A stretch of 64,000 nt of DNA from Moniliella sp. 'wahieum' (GCA_003971905.1 RSEE01000034.1:586148-650147); one strand, 5' to 3'. Shown: positions 34,157 to 45,588, counted from the first letter of the stretch. A program made the numbers and translations. Notes: generated from the letters alone by a model not told the origin.

Positions 34157-34715
34157 GCTGGGGGGCGCACGTGGGCGGCTGTGCGCGGCTGGGACTGGGT
34201 TCGGCGGCAAGGAAGGGAAATGTTCAAATGGGGTGCTTGCCCAGCTTTCACACCTGGGCGGCCGCAGCGGGCACGGCGCTAGTGTGTGCCATGCAGCGCC
34301 GCGTGCAAGGTAGGCCGACAATCGATTGTCGGTTGTCGATTGTCGATTTACCGATTAGATCCCTCGGCCATCCGTAGCCTCGGCGTGCTCCGCAGGCCAC
34401 CCGCAGCAGCCCACGGGCCGTCCTCTCGACACGTTCCAGCGCTTCCGCTCTGCCCAACGCCATGAATGGCATCCATCCAGCACCACTGCCAGGCGGAAGA
34501 GCGCGCGCCTGGCTCCCCGTCTTTTCCCAGCGGGAACCATCCGACGAGCGCTTGCTGTGCTGCTGAACACAGTTGGATCTCATTGCCTACTGAAAATCCT
34601 CCTGAGCAGTCTCTCGCTATTCCCTCTCTCGCTTGTCTACATATACACCCCTCTCTACGCAGACGCATATCATAACGAGATGCACACCAGAGCCGTTCGA
34701 CGTATCGGCCGCGCC
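34157..34715. other. Intergenic region between PI4-kinase and the ALKBH8-like gene
   Basis: About 560 bp. A short TCGATTGTCGGTTGTCGATT-type repeat lies at about 34320-34347. No gene seen. Confidence 0.5.
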
Positions 34716-36254
34716 TCAACTTCCATCCTTGCTCCCAGCCCGCTCGGCCCGAATCGAGCGTACCACTTGGCTGTCTGTATCGCACAGAGGCCCACCGCAC
34801 CTACACTCGGCCTCCGGCTTGACCGCGCGGAACGTCAACGACCACCGATCCTGCCGCGCCCGCAGCCCCTCGGCCTCGGGTGCTGGGTCCGACCGACGCG
34901 GACGGATGGCATGTTCCCACTCGTACCGCGCCTCCCCCGTGATCAGCAACAAGGAGCGTGGCAATAGGTCGATGCTGGTCCCTCCCCCGACAGGTCGTGG
35001 ATTGCCCTGGCCCTTGGGCCAGCTCTTGCCCAGCTCCGAGTGCGGATGTCGAAAGTCCATCACGACCGCCGCTCCCAGAGAGAGAATGCCAATTGCATTC
35101 CCAAACGCCGTGTGCGAGTCGGCGTGGAACCCAATCCCAGCACCGGGCGGGTAATGCTGCACGGTCATTTGGTCTGGAGGCGGATCATTCCAGAGCGGCA
35201 GGGCTTTGATCCGGGCTTCCACCGCCGTCGTCCATGAGGGCAGCGTGTCCTGGACGAGGAGCGACTCGGCCCGGCTGACATGTTTGATGTGGTAATCGAA
35301 AGCGTATCCATAGTGCCGCACCCGCCTCCCTTGCACATAGAGCGGGCTACTTCCCTCGGCCTCAATCGCAGCCAGGATGGCTTGCTCCTCGTCTTGGGAG
35401 ATAAAGTCAGGGTAGAAGCCGATACCGGACGGAAGCTCTTCCATGTCGCCCGCTTCCTCTGGCACCCCTGCCAAGCGAGCATAGGTGTGGTGCGTGACGT
35501 ATTCCAAAAACAAAGCCTTGCCGACCCGCAGTTGGGGACAGAGCCGTTCATGCAGCGCCTCGCGTGCCACTTGGGCTTCGGCACCGGAGCGAAACAGTGC
35601 AAAAGAGTAAGGTTGACCATGCACGAGGTACACCCGCTCAAACCCCGAGTAGGGGGCAAACACAGCCTCGAGCGCGTCGGATGTGATGGCTGCCAGCCCG
35701 CCCGAGGATGCATTGACTACCAACAACGTTCGACTCGGGCCAGCAGCCCAGAGCGAAGCGAGAGGGGTAGATGGGGAACCAAGCACACGCTCCAGCGCTG
35801 CATATGCATCCGCACGCTGCTTGGCCACCTTGGCAGCAATCCGTTTCTGAGCCTTGGGTAACCGAACTGCGCCTTCCACCGGCACCACCTCCTTCTTGTG
35901 CGAACGACAGCACCCGCCTTGGCGTTTGCGCAGGGCAAGTTGCTCGGCGCCGCCAGCGCCCAAGTCTTCCAGGTCCCGCAGACTCCCACAAGCCCCGGAC
36001 GCCGCACCATCGGTCTTGCACGCACAGTCTGTGCACCCGCCCTCTGCTGCGGACGGGGAGGCAGGCGTAGCTATGGCTGCCATGGCGAGGGAGGAGGCAG
36101 GCGTGGTAGCGAGCGTGGCGGGCACGATGGGTGGTGCGCCAGCAAAAGAGACTCCGCTCGCCCTCACCACGTCGGCTGTCCCGCCGGCTAGCCAGGTTAG
36201 GCCACTGAGTGCCTGCCTGTGTTTGAGATGCGACGAATGACGCATGACGCTCAC
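34716..36254 (-). CDS. ALKBH8-like protein: RRM plus AlkB-type 2-oxoglutarate/Fe(II) dioxygenase
   Basis: The ALKBH8 family modifies wobble uridines in tRNA. Seen: an N-terminal Cys-rich segment (CTDCACKTDGAASGAC), an RRM-like domain (LLVVNASSGGL through ALFLEY), then the AlkB domain with IGFYPDFISQDEEQAIL, VQHYPPGAGIGFHADSHTAF (metal-binding H-x-D) and TGEARYEWEHAIRPR (third His and the 2-oxoglutarate Arg). The C-terminus has a CRCGGPLC cluster. There is no SAM-methyltransferase domain, unlike animal ALKBH8; in fungi that activity is usually a separate Trm9. The frame is clean for 512 codons from 36254. A start at 36083 (MAAIATPASP) is also possible. This is one of three conserved genes without a frame break. 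Confidence 0.9.
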   Translation of the reverse strand: MSVMRHSSHLKHRQALSGLTWLAGGTADVVRASGVSFAGAPPIVPATLATTPASSLAMAAIATPASPSAAEGGCTDCACKTDGAASGACGSLRDLEDLGAGGAEQLALRKRQGGCCRSHKKEVVPVEGAVRLPKAQKRIAAKVAKQRADAYAALERVLGSPSTPLASLWAAGPSRTLLVVNASSGGLAAITSDALEAVFAPYSGFERVYLVHGQPYSFALFRSGAEAQVAREALHERLCPQLRVGKALFLEYVTHHTYARLAGVPEEAGDMEELPSGIGFYPDFISQDEEQAILAAIEAEGSSPLYVQGRRVRHYGYAFDYHIKHVSRAESLLVQDTLPSWTTAVEARIKALPLWNDPPPDQMTVQHYPPGAGIGFHADSHTAFGNAIGILSLGAAVVMDFRHPHSELGKSWPKGQGNPRPVGGGTSIDLLPRSLLLITGEARYEWEHAIRPRRSDPAPEAEGLRARQDRWSLTFRAVKPEAECRCGGPLCDTDSQVVRSIRAERAGSKDGS

Positions 36255-36568
36255 CGGTCATCGACAATGAGATCATCCGAGATCTGATCGGTCATCGATC
36301 ATCGATCTCATCAACGCAACCTTCAATTATTTTCAACGCTCCCGGCAACCGCTCCCAATGGCTACTTGCATCCTACGAGTTGCGAGGTTTTCTTTATTTG
36401 ACCAGGTTGCCCATCCGCACTCTCACCCCCCCCAATCTCGTTCGACTTGGGCCTGCTAGTGCTGAACGGGATGCTCAACTTGGACTCCGTACTCAAGCAT
36501 CCGCGGCTGGCGTCACGCGCTGTGCATTTCACCCACCCCCGCCTGGGTGCTGCTACATAATACAGCTG
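36255..36568. other. Short intergenic region with an ATCGAT heptamer array
   Basis: 314 bp. ATCGAT occurs at 36294-36299 and 36301-36306 with one C between them, next to further ATCATC/GATCGG variants. It probably carries the ALKBH8-like promoter. Confidence 0.6.
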
Positions 36569-38102
36569 CTACGGCTGGTACACCGAGTAGTTCAGGTCGC
36601 GCCGCGCCTGCCGCGCCGCCGTCCAGCGGAAGCAGCTCGGCAGCCCCGACAGCTTCTCCCACTCCGCCCCCGACGCCTCCAACTCCGCGCCCGCCCCGCC
36701 TGCCTCGCACGCACGCATCAGCCTCGCCACCCCGCGGGCACACGTCGCCGTGCGCGCCATCCCGTGCCCGTGGAAGCCCACACACGCAAACAGCCCCGCC
36801 TCCAACTGTCCAATGTAGGGCAGCGTGTCGCGCGACATGCCAATCACCCCCGTCCACAGCCGCTCCAGGCCATCGTCCGAGCTGCCCCAGTTAGCAAACT
36901 GCCGGTCGGGGTACGCCGCAAAGTAGTCCCGCATCTGCTGCGCCATCGCCTTGTCCGTCCCATACACCTCCTTGCCCACGGCACCATTGCTGTCGTCGAT
37001 CGAACTTGTCGCCAACTCTTCTGCCGTCATCGACTCTTGCCCCCGCCCAGGACCCAGACCTGGTCCGTCCCCACCTGTCGCGGCACGAGGTACTCAAATG
37101 CATGGTCGTCCGTAAAGAGGCACATGGTGTACTGCAACGTGCCCGTTTCCACCACAGGGGAACGCAACTGCACACCTTCAACTTGATCTTTTGCTTCTGC
37201 CGCTACGGCAGGGCCCGAAAAGTTGTGCGAAGGGGCCAGCGCTGAGCACCACTCCTTGATTGGGAAAATGTGCTGCTGAAGCTCGGGACGGAGGAAAGCA
37301 GTGTAGGCGTTGGTGGCCAACAGGACTTGTTTCGCGTAGATTGTCTCCACCCCTGAGGCGCGCGTGGTACTCACCTCCCATAGGTCCCCAGACTTGCGCA
37401 CGCTCGTGACGGGCGCGTGCGTGTAGAGATCCAGCCCGCGTTGGATGCAGATCCGCAGCAGAGACGTGACCAGTTTGTGCGGATAGAGACTGGCTGCTGG
37501 CCATTTTGCCAAGGCCAGCGCCGTCTTGGTCCGCGACACCTTTTGGGCCAGGACCGGGTCGTCGATCAGATGCACTTGCGTCTCGTCCAACGCACCATAT
37601 GCCTTGTACGCATCCCAACTTTCCTTGGCTCCCTTGCGCATGGCCTCGGTGAGGAAAACAGCCAGTGTCTCCCCAACCCAGAGGTCGCAATCAATCTTCT
37701 CCTCCTTCACCACCTCCTGCACATAGGCCAACGTCTCCACCTCGTTCTGCAGTACTTTGTGTGCCTGCTCCTCGCCCACAATGGATGCATACCCTTTGAA
37801 CCCGGCAAACCGGTCCGGACGTAAGTGCCCGCCGTTCCGCCCCGTCGCACCCGAACACACTTCCCGCGCTTCCAGCAGCACCACCTTGCCCGCACCCTTG
37901 CTGTCCTGTAGCAGGTTGTACGCCGCAAACGCACCCGTAATCCCGCTGCCGACGATCACCGTGTCCACTGGCGCTGAGGGCAGCGAGGCGGTCGCGTTCC
38001 ACCCCGTGAGCGGATTGGGAGTGTGTGTGCAAGCCAGTAGGAAATGGAGTACTCCTCTCGCGGAAGACCGGTGGTGGCTTTGAGATCCAGGTCGGGTGCC
38101 AT
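36569..38102 (-). CDS. FAD-dependent oxidoreductase of the D-amino-acid-oxidase (DAO) superfamily
   Basis: A flavoprotein that probably oxidises a small amine or amino acid; the substrate is not evident. The N-terminus MAPDLDLKATTGLPREEYSI at 38102 leads to the dinucleotide-binding VDTVIVGSGITGAFAAYNLL and then VVLLEAREVCSGATGRNGGH, with the GRNGGHLRP motif typical of this group. Further on are KQVLLATNAYTAFL and RLWTGVIGMSRDTLPYIGQL, and the C-terminal FAD contact CVGFHGHGMARTATCARGVA. The stop follows NYSVYQP. Frame breaks are near 38030 and 37040; at 37040 the text GGCGGGGGCAAGAG lacks one G relative to GGC GGG GGG CAA GAG. About 510 residues. Confidence 0.88.
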
Positions 38103-38713
38103 TGTAGGTTCTTATCGTATGGTGGTGGGGTGGTATCAGACGGAGGAGACGTTGGATGGAGAGATAAAGAAATGGAACAGGTCCGATTTCCTATTTTAAT
38201 CCGTGTGTCAGTACTCAGTGTTCCGGGGCCGTGCTGAGCATGGCGGGGCACGGTGCACCTCAATCCAGGCAGAAAGTCCTATAGTTACCGGTTGCCACTC
38301 AGTTACCTAAGGTCTAACCTAACTGGCTGGCACCGATTCTCGCGCTCGCTATCTCCTTTCGCTCTCGACGGTCCATTGGCGCCCGCCGCAGCCGCCGCGC
38401 GGTTGGCCACGGCACGCGTGGACATGGGTACAGGCTCACACCCGCCGGAGCCCCAACAGGGCACTGGGGGCAGTGCTTATTTGGCCGCCTGCCGGTCGTG
38501 TGCCGGTCGTGCTATGTGGATGCGGGGTTACGCGTTACGGGTAGCGCTTAGCGCGGCTGACACGACCCCAGTCTCAGGAGGGCCAATACAAGAAGCCCAA
38601 GACAGCTATAGCTCGCTCGGCAAACGGAGGCCTCAAGACGAGATGGGCATGCGGTGGTATTACAAGGAACCAAACAAACACGACAACGCCCTGCGCGCTT
38701 TTGGACTCAGGCA
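38103..38713. other. Intergenic region between the FAD oxidoreductase promoter and bL12
   Basis: About 610 bp. An open plus-strand frame exists here but has no protein-like signature. No element recognised. Confidence 0.45.
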
Positions 38714-39450
38714 TCAGGCTGCGTCCCATCTAGCCAGACAAGGCACGCGAGGAAAGTACAGTGTGGGTTTCCAGTCGTATGTCATACCTTTTGATGCAGC
38801 CATCCCAGCAGGGGAGGGAAAGCGACCCACATAGCATGGTTTACACCATCTCTGCTCACCGCCGGCCTTCTCAATGGCAGCAATGATCTTCTCCGCATCC
38901 TCCTTTGGCACATTGTCCTTAAGGATTTGAGGCGCGCTCTCAACAAACTTCTTGGCCTCCACCAGGGACATGGTCGAGTTGAGTGCTTTGACCTCCTTGA
39001 TCACCTTGGCCTTGGCACCACCTTCCTTGAGTCCCTTGAGCTTGATGGCGAATATTGTTCTCCTTGGGCTTCTCTGCCTCCTCCGCCTCTTCAGCCGGCG
39101 CAGCAGCAGCACCAGCACCGGGCGCGGCCCGCCGCTACGGGCATCGCCATGTCGGTGATGTTCAGCCGTTCCTACTTGGAGGTCAGTATGCAAAACGCAA
39201 AACAAACACACAAACAGGGCGGGGGGGGAAGGGCGTACCTTGAGAGCGTGACGAGCGACGACGCTTCAAGCAACGTCAACTTCTCCACTTGGTCCACGAT
39301 GGCAACCAGCTTGGGGTCAGCGGGGGGCTTGGGAGCATTGCGGCGCACCGCCGACCCACTCAGGGCGCGCATCGCTGGCCTCCCGAGGGGAAGGGCGGAG
39401 GGGGCACGCGCAAGCGCACGCACACCAGCACGGGGCACGAGGGTGAGCAT
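38714..39450 (-). CDS. Mitochondrial ribosomal protein bL12 (L7/L12)
   Basis: A stalk protein of the mitochondrial large ribosomal subunit that recruits translation GTPases. The start MLTLVPRAGVRALARAPSAL at 39450 is a presequence. The N-terminal dimerisation part (VDQVEKLTLLEASSLVTL) runs into an intron at 39172-39238 and resumes as KERLNITDMAMPVAAG. An Ala/Glu hinge leads to the C-terminal domain: FAIKLKGLKEGGAKAKVIKE and KKFVESAPQILKDNVPKEDA, then IAAIEKAGGE. After that Gly-Gly the reading does not end as the family does. A GTGAGC at about 38858 may be a donor for a last short exon, so the C-terminus and the end coordinate are uncertain. One frame break lies near 39060. It is divergent from RAD51, with 298 bp between the start codons. 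Confidence 0.88.
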
Positions 39451-39748
39451 TGTCTGGTCGGGAACAGAGCAGCAGCCGGGCAGCCGAGCGGAGGGACGAG
39501 GGCCGATGGAAGGAAGGTCTTCCTGTGCTGACATAAGCACACTCTGCCCAGCGATGGCCCCATTGAAATCTTAGTTTAGCTTGTGAAACGATGCGTGCCA
39601 GCGCAAGGCGCGTCGGCCAAGACGCGCTCCGACGCGAAGGGCCAACACGTTACGTAAGATACGCGTTTAAGTGCCGGCGCCTGGCTTGGGCCTGTTCCGT
39701 GGCGCCACCAGCACCTCCTCCACCGCCACCACCACCGCCCCCACGAGC

Positions 39749-40945
39749 ATGTCCGACACCGAAGCGCACACGCCGAGCAGATGGAGGCCGATCCCCAAGA
39801 GGAAGAAGAGGAGATGGATGGGGTGGGCCCACACTCGTATACCAACTGCAAGAATGTGGCATCCCAGAGGGCGACTGTAAACGCCTTGCTGAGGCCGGGT
39901 ACCACACTGTTGAGGCTGTTGCCTTTACCCCCAAGAAGAACCTTTTGCTCGTCAAGGGCATCTCGGAGGCCAAAGCTGATAAGATCCTCAAAGAGGGTAC
40001 GTAGTGCCCACTCCTTTGTTACTCCTTGCACCCCACTGATGCCTGTTGCAGCACTGCAGCTTGTCCCCATGGGGTTCACCACCGCCACCGAGTTCCACCT
40101 CCGTCGCACTGACTTGGTTTACATCACTACCGGATCCAAGAACCTCGATGGAATCCTTGGAGGAGGCATGGAAACTGGGAGTATAACTGAACTCTTTGGT
40201 GAGTACAGGACAGGCAAAAGCCAGCTCTGTCACACCCTCGCGGTCACTTGCCAGGTTCGTATCTTCTCTTTGTTGTTCGGAGATCCTCCCAGCGACTAAC
40301 CAGAATTTAGTTGCCAATTGACATGGGCGGTGGCGGGAAAGTGCCTCTTATTGATACGGAAGGCACATTTGTACGTTCCCTCATTTCGGTCTCATCCCCG
40401 GCGCATTCACTGACTTCCGCTCTACCCAGCGCCAGTACGTGTACTAGCGGTCGCTGAGCGCTATGGCCTGAATGGAGACGAGGTGTTGGATAACATCGCA
40501 TACGCTCGTGCGCAGAATGCAGACCACCAACAGCATCTTCTCCTCATGGCGGCCATGATGGCCCAATCTCGATTTTCCCTGATCATTGTCGACTCACTCA
40601 CCAACCTGTATCGCACCGACTTTAGTGGCCGCGGCGAGCTCAGTGCGCGTCAAACCCACCTTGCCAAGTTCCTCCGCACCCTCCAGCGGCTTGCCGACGA
40701 GTTTGGAGTGGCGGTCGTGATTACCAATCAAGTTGTGGCCCAGGTCGATGGCGCAGTTTTTGGGGGCGACTCCAAGAAGCCCATTGGGGGAAACATTGTC
40801 GCCCATGCGTCTACTACCGCTTGGCCCTGCGCAAGGGACGCGGTATCCAACGTATCTGCCGCATTGCCGACTCGCCATTTGCCGGAGGGCTGATGCAATC
40901 TATGCCATCGGTCCTGAGGGCATTTGCGACCCTGTGCCCGAATAA
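39749..40945 (+). CDS. RAD51: RAD51 recombinase
   Basis: RAD51 forms the ATP-dependent nucleoprotein filament for homologous recombination. The start is [10 protein letters not shown] at 39749, followed by an acidic stretch ([11 protein letters not shown]). The N-terminal helix-hairpin-helix domain includes [17 protein letters not shown] and [14 protein letters not shown]. The core has [20 protein letters not shown], Walker [17 protein letters not shown], Walker [27 protein letters not shown] and [18 protein letters not shown]. Introns 39997-40051, 40255-40310 and 40371-40429 restore the family sequence. Frame breaks: near 39778; near 39830; at 40433, where CGC CCA GTA CGT has lost a C; and after IVAHAST (40812) and SPFAG (40885). 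RAD51 fits better than DMC1 on the N-terminal domain and GRGELSARQ text. About 340 residues. Confidence 0.94.
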
Positions 40946-42809
40946 GCGCCTATTGCCTCCTGTGCCCCCCCTCTTCTGTCTTTCTCGTGTCGCGTGACAT
41001 GCCATCCTGGATACTCTACTGCGTACACATCAATCCGTTTCGCTTCCTCTCACCCGTAGTCCAAGGTATCATTGCATGACCGCTCATCGAGCTCATCCGC
41101 TAGACCCACCGCTCTAGCTGATGGCTTGCTCTGTAACAAGGCCGGTTCAACATCCGATGGGGCATTGGCCGACCAATGATCAGTTACGGAGTTCCGCTTC
41201 TGTGCATGTGGATGAAGCACCTCGATTTGAACATGTGCTGGTAGGTGGCAGGCAGTTTGTCCCTCAGAGAGTCACTGTGTGTCGCATGCGGAATTCATTG
41301 AACTCAAAACAAACACACTCCTCCTTGATTAGCTACCAACTAAGGGCAGTGCGGATCGGGAGACCAACACCAACCTCATTACATTGCCCACCTCAATCGC
41401 AGTCGACGCTTGCCCCTCCCCCCTCCCATTCTTCGGCCAATTCTCATAGAGACCAAATGAAGATACTGTTCAGAAAAAGGCCTGCATTTTCTCTTCGCTG
41501 GTGCTGGCTCCATATGTCGAGCTCCGCGTCATTAGGGGGCCTATGCAAACCATTGCATGAGTAGATATACTATGTGCCCATGAACGTGGTCTCCTTTGAG
41601 CAGGGAGCTTGTAGGTTGCCTAATCGAGGTTCCACAGCTTATGGTGCGTATGAGGAAGCAGAAATTTTGGGTTCTGTACCGATCGAACTGATCCGTAGTA
41701 AAAGAGCAAAAGTTGGGCCAAACGGCCTAAGCGCCTTCAGTCTGCTTACTCTCTCGGCTTACTACACATCTTCATTTGTCACTTTCTCCACCTACCGGGG
41801 AACTCAGCATACGAACTCATCTAGACCCGGCCCGCCGAAGTGCGCCCCGCTATGACTTGTTTCTTAAATTGACCTTCTCTTCGGTGACCAATGGAGAAGA
41901 CTCAAAGGATTGAGTGCGCTCCTCTTCACAAAACCCGATGAAGTGTATGGATGGGTGTGTGTTGATTCTGATTCTGATCCGAACTCGCGCATATCTGAGG
42001 GATCGTGCGAACTCCATTGTCAACCATCTAACTGACCATTGGCTTCAGAGTGTATTTTCGGGCGGGGTGTTCCCCTTTTGCCCCCCCCTCCCTAAGGCCG
42101 TGGGTAAGTGGTGGACCTTCAACCTGAGAGGGACGTGAAAAAAAGCACGGACAGATAATTCGGCAAGGGGCACCATTCTCCTTAAGTTTGTGAGCCTGAA
42201 AATGCGCAAGAATTGGCTCATCCTGATCAAAAATATACCGATCTTGCTACACGGGAGTCGCGGCTGGTACAACTCGCCCCAAAAAGAGGACTAGCCCAGG
42301 CGATGAGTACATTGGCACGTGGACTACGTCGGGCGTTGGGTCTCTCGTGGGTGGGGGACTGGACCGAGAATTAGGTGGTTCTCTCTCCTCAATACAGAGA
42401 GGGGCCAGGAGTGCTCTTGGAGGCCTTGAATTTTCAAGTCGCAAGGCTCAGCCCCTCCAGGGCAACGGCTAATCACAGTGGCGATGAACGATGAGCTTGT
42501 GCAAGAGATGGGAATGATTTAGGATGGCTTATTTTGTCCCACAAGTATGGCCGTTGTTGATGCCTTGCAGACCCTCTGTTGTGTTGACGTTGATGCATGA
42601 TGGGCCAATGACAACTGGCTCAATGACTACACGCTTAGGGCACAAACATGTCATGCATGTCAGCGCCATCATGCATGCAGCTGATCACACATCACGCATC
42701 GCGCTGTTCTATTCGACTCTCCCTATGTCTGCCCCTATAACGGGCTCCTCTTTGGAATAGATCCATCACCTCCTCCTCTTCCTCTCCGTGCTTTTGTCCT
42801 CGCTTTACA

Positions 42810-42835
42810 ATGCATGATGCAGATGCATGATGCAT
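42810..42835. repeat. ATGCAT hexamer cluster with one-base spacers
   Basis: ATGCAT at 42810-42815, ATGCAG at 42817-42822, ATGCAT at 42823-42828 and ATGCAT at 42830-42835. Spacing is mostly 7 bp. Confidence 0.8.
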
Positions 42836-43789
42836 GACCGCGAGTCTTTCAATGTTCAGTCCAACGGTCATTGATCACTACTAGCAGAGTCACGGCAATG
42901 GGACATGGAAAGAGCGAACCGCGCGTTCCGGCCCGAGGCGGAATCTCGGGGAGCAGGAACCTCCACGGAGGATTATGTTGCTCTCACGACGCCAAACCCC
43001 AAAGCGCCTCAACGTGACTGTCGCTTGTTTCTTCCATCATCGCCACCGTGTCTTTTACTCCTGGTCCGGTCAGCAGACTGCGCTCCTCGAAAGGAGGGTA
43101 CCCGCATCGTTCGCCATTCGCCATTTGTTCGTGCTTGGCTCGTTTTGGTATGTACTTACGTCCCACACATCTTGGTTGTTTTCCTTCTAGGATGAGAAAC
43201 CTTGATACACACTGAAGAGTCCGAGACCTTCTTCGAGGGTCTGTGCGGACGCATCATTAGCGCTATCTGATCTCTGTATCTCGACTTCTCAAATGAAGGC
43301 TTCTGTGCTGACTTTCTCTTTGTTTATAGGTCATCTCGAACCCGTTCGTGTGGTTCTCGGTGGTTGCCACCAAGCGTCTCGTAAGTCTTCTCCCTCCATG
43401 TTACTGAATACCTTATCACCGTCTTCCATTCTCGCTTGAAGCTTGAAGCTTGATTCGAGTCTAGACTGTAGTCGCCAATGTCTTTACTCCGGAGGCGAGG
43501 GAAAAGACAAGATAGAATCGGGTATTGGTGGTGGGGATGCTTGTTAGACACACACCCTGGCTCCCGAGGACCTTCAGGCCTTTCACTGGCCTATCCGGCT
43601 AACATGTGGCCCTAGGAGGGGTCAGGCCTCAGGTTATCAGGGTCACCTTGCTACCACAGTGACTAGTGACTATAGTTGACTTGTCGCCGAGATCGAGCCT
43701 TCGTGTGACATGTGACTGTCCCGTCCCATCACTGTGGCATGCAAGTGACCAGTGACGAACTGATGATCAAGGTTACAACGTTCAACTTG

Positions 43790-43829
43790 AAGCTTGAAGC
43801 TTGAAGCTTGAACGTTGAACGTTGAACGT
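43790..43829. repeat. AAGCTT x3 / AACGTT x2 array with strict 7-bp pitch
   Basis: AAGCTT starts at 43790, 43797 and 43804; AACGTT at 43811 and 43818; AACGT at 43825. A single G separates each hexamer. Another AACGTT lies just upstream at 43777. A two-unit AAGCTT array is at 43439-43451. Confidence 0.95.
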
Positions 43830-44036
43830 CGTTGGTCAGCCTGAACGTTCAGGTTGAACTTCAACCGCGCTCAGCGTTCCACGTTCCACGTTCATCATCC
43901 GCCAGTTTGGTCTTGTCCGGCGTAACCAAAACCATCGCGACGGCAAGGCAACAAGGCACGCGACGAGTCTACACCGGGCCACGTGCTTAGGTTGGATACA
44001 CCGACTTTCCTCTCTCTGAATTCTGCGTCCTCCACC

Positions 44037-45316
44037 ATGGTCCTCCGCGGATCTAGCAAGCGGGCGGTACGTCCCCTTCCCCGGCGCACTTTGATGACCT
44101 CTGGTACTGAATCATTGCCTGCAGAGGATGTACAACTGTGGGCTACGATTCGCAACCAGTTGCGCCAAATCGACGATCTTCAGGACCTATCCTGCCCCTC
44201 CAGAAGGAATACGATCGGGCCCAAAACTCCACCCTTAAGTCCGAACGACCGTTGGGCGAGGTAAGGGGGGACCTTAATCCCCTTCTGGTGCGCGCCCGCG
44301 ACCTTTCTGAAAACACGATGGAAAAGGTGGATATCCTTCAGGCTCTTCTCACATCTACCACAGACGAGTTTGACTCGGGGCGAAAGCGAAGGAGGGTGGA
44401 TGCAACCTCCCCTGTCCCGACCCTCTTGTCCAACTCAAGCCGTAAGGCCCCCCTGCTCTCCGCTGTCGCCGATAAGCCCGAGAAGAAGAAAGTATACCGC
44501 CGTGCTCCGGCAGGCAACAACGTGACCAGTGCGGGCACTTCTAACTTTCCCAGCAATACAGCCAATACTCTTTCTTCTCTGGTGGCTGGACCGATCCCGC
44601 CCGGGCGCGCCGGGAACAGCTCAGCTCCCAGTTGCCTCTCCACAAGGGCAGGAAAGTTGCTTTTCGCCAACCTCCCAGTAAGACTGGCACCCAGTCCCCC
44701 AGCGATGGCGAAACTTGGATCATGGCCACCGTGGTCGAATGCATCAGCGGCGATCGCAATCGTTATGTCGTCAAAGATGCGGATCCAGATACTGAGTTCG
44801 TATCCCCCCCCTCCCTTACCGCCAACTCGCCCTACATGGCGTGTTGGTGTGTTCGCGTGGACAGCGGTTGGTACTGACATTGATATCAGGACCACGTACA
44901 ATACCACACTCAAGGCCATTGTTCCCTTGCCTGAGTCATGCGAAACGCTTCCCCCGAAAGACTATGGCGTAGGCCACGACGTGTTGGCCGTCTATCCCGA
45001 CACCTCCTGTTTCTACCGAGCGACTGTGCGCGGTGGGGGGCCTGGACTCAAAGGAACAGAAAAGGTACGTTCCTCAGCCGTGGTGGGGGATACGACCTCT
45101 TATTCCACTTCTTCCTCTCCTCTTTTCTTCCGTCCCAAAGACGAGAGGAAATGCATTTCGGTAGGGACCGAACTGACGTGATTGCTGTCTGGCTTTTAGA
45201 CAAGCAAGCTTTCCCCCGACTTGCTTAACAGCTGCTACAGATTGGCGTTTGAGGACGACGAAGACGATATCAAAGCCGTTCCGGCATACTTGGTGGTGGA
45301 GCGGCCCAGGGTTTAA
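44037..45316 (+). CDS. SGF29: SAGA-associated factor SGF29 (tandem Tudor)
   Basis: SGF29 binds H3K4me2/3 through a double Tudor domain and targets the SAGA histone acetyltransferase. The start is MVLRGSSKRA at 44037. An N-terminal helical region (EDVQLWATIRNQLRQIDDLQ; later ARDLSENTMEKVDILQALL) and a basic linker (GRKRRRVD) precede the Tudor pair. The pair is GRKVAFRQPPSKTGTQSPSD, then ETWIMATVVECISGDRNRYV, then IVPLPESCETLPPKDYGVGH, then VLAVYPDTSCFYRATVRGGG, then RLAFEDDEDD; the stop follows VVERPRV. Introns 44796-44889 and 45065-45199 splice in frame. Frame breaks occur near 44190 and 44630. A further small intron at 44068-44125 is possible but is not needed. The 3' end converges with the Lys-rich gene. 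About 345 residues. Confidence 0.92.
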
Positions 45317-45588
45317 CTTGGTGCCCGTGCCTCAACATCCTCATATCCGACTCGTGCGAAGTGCTTATTTTTCTCCACATAATGTGGGCCGGGGTTCCTG
45401 GAAGAATGCGACTGTCTATTATGGATACTGAGCAAACCCCCAGCTCGTAGAAGAGAATGGTGGGATAGAAGAGCCTTTTCGTATCCCATGATGGCATACC
45501 AACCAGGACCAAGTAATGATGTAGTGGACCACTGTCTGCCAAGTCGGCGATCCTCGCCGCTCCGGGCGCCCAGGGACAGCAAGACGCA

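Larger units (their letters stand above)
40946..44036. other. Gene-poor 3.1 kb region with AAGCTT/AACGTT and ATGCAT arrays
   Basis: Base composition looks more AT-rich than in the flanks. The plus-strand frames at about 41121-41564 and 42905-43195 have no recognisable motif and are not called. Repeats: ATGCAT units at 42810-42835, AAGCTT x2 at 43439-43451 and the array at 43790-43829. The region could be a decayed mobile element, but no terminal repeats or transposase motif were found. Confidence 0.5.

Noticed and set aside
41121-41564. 147-codon plus-strand frame in the gene-poor block
   Set aside because: No motif, no splice context and composition like random sequence.
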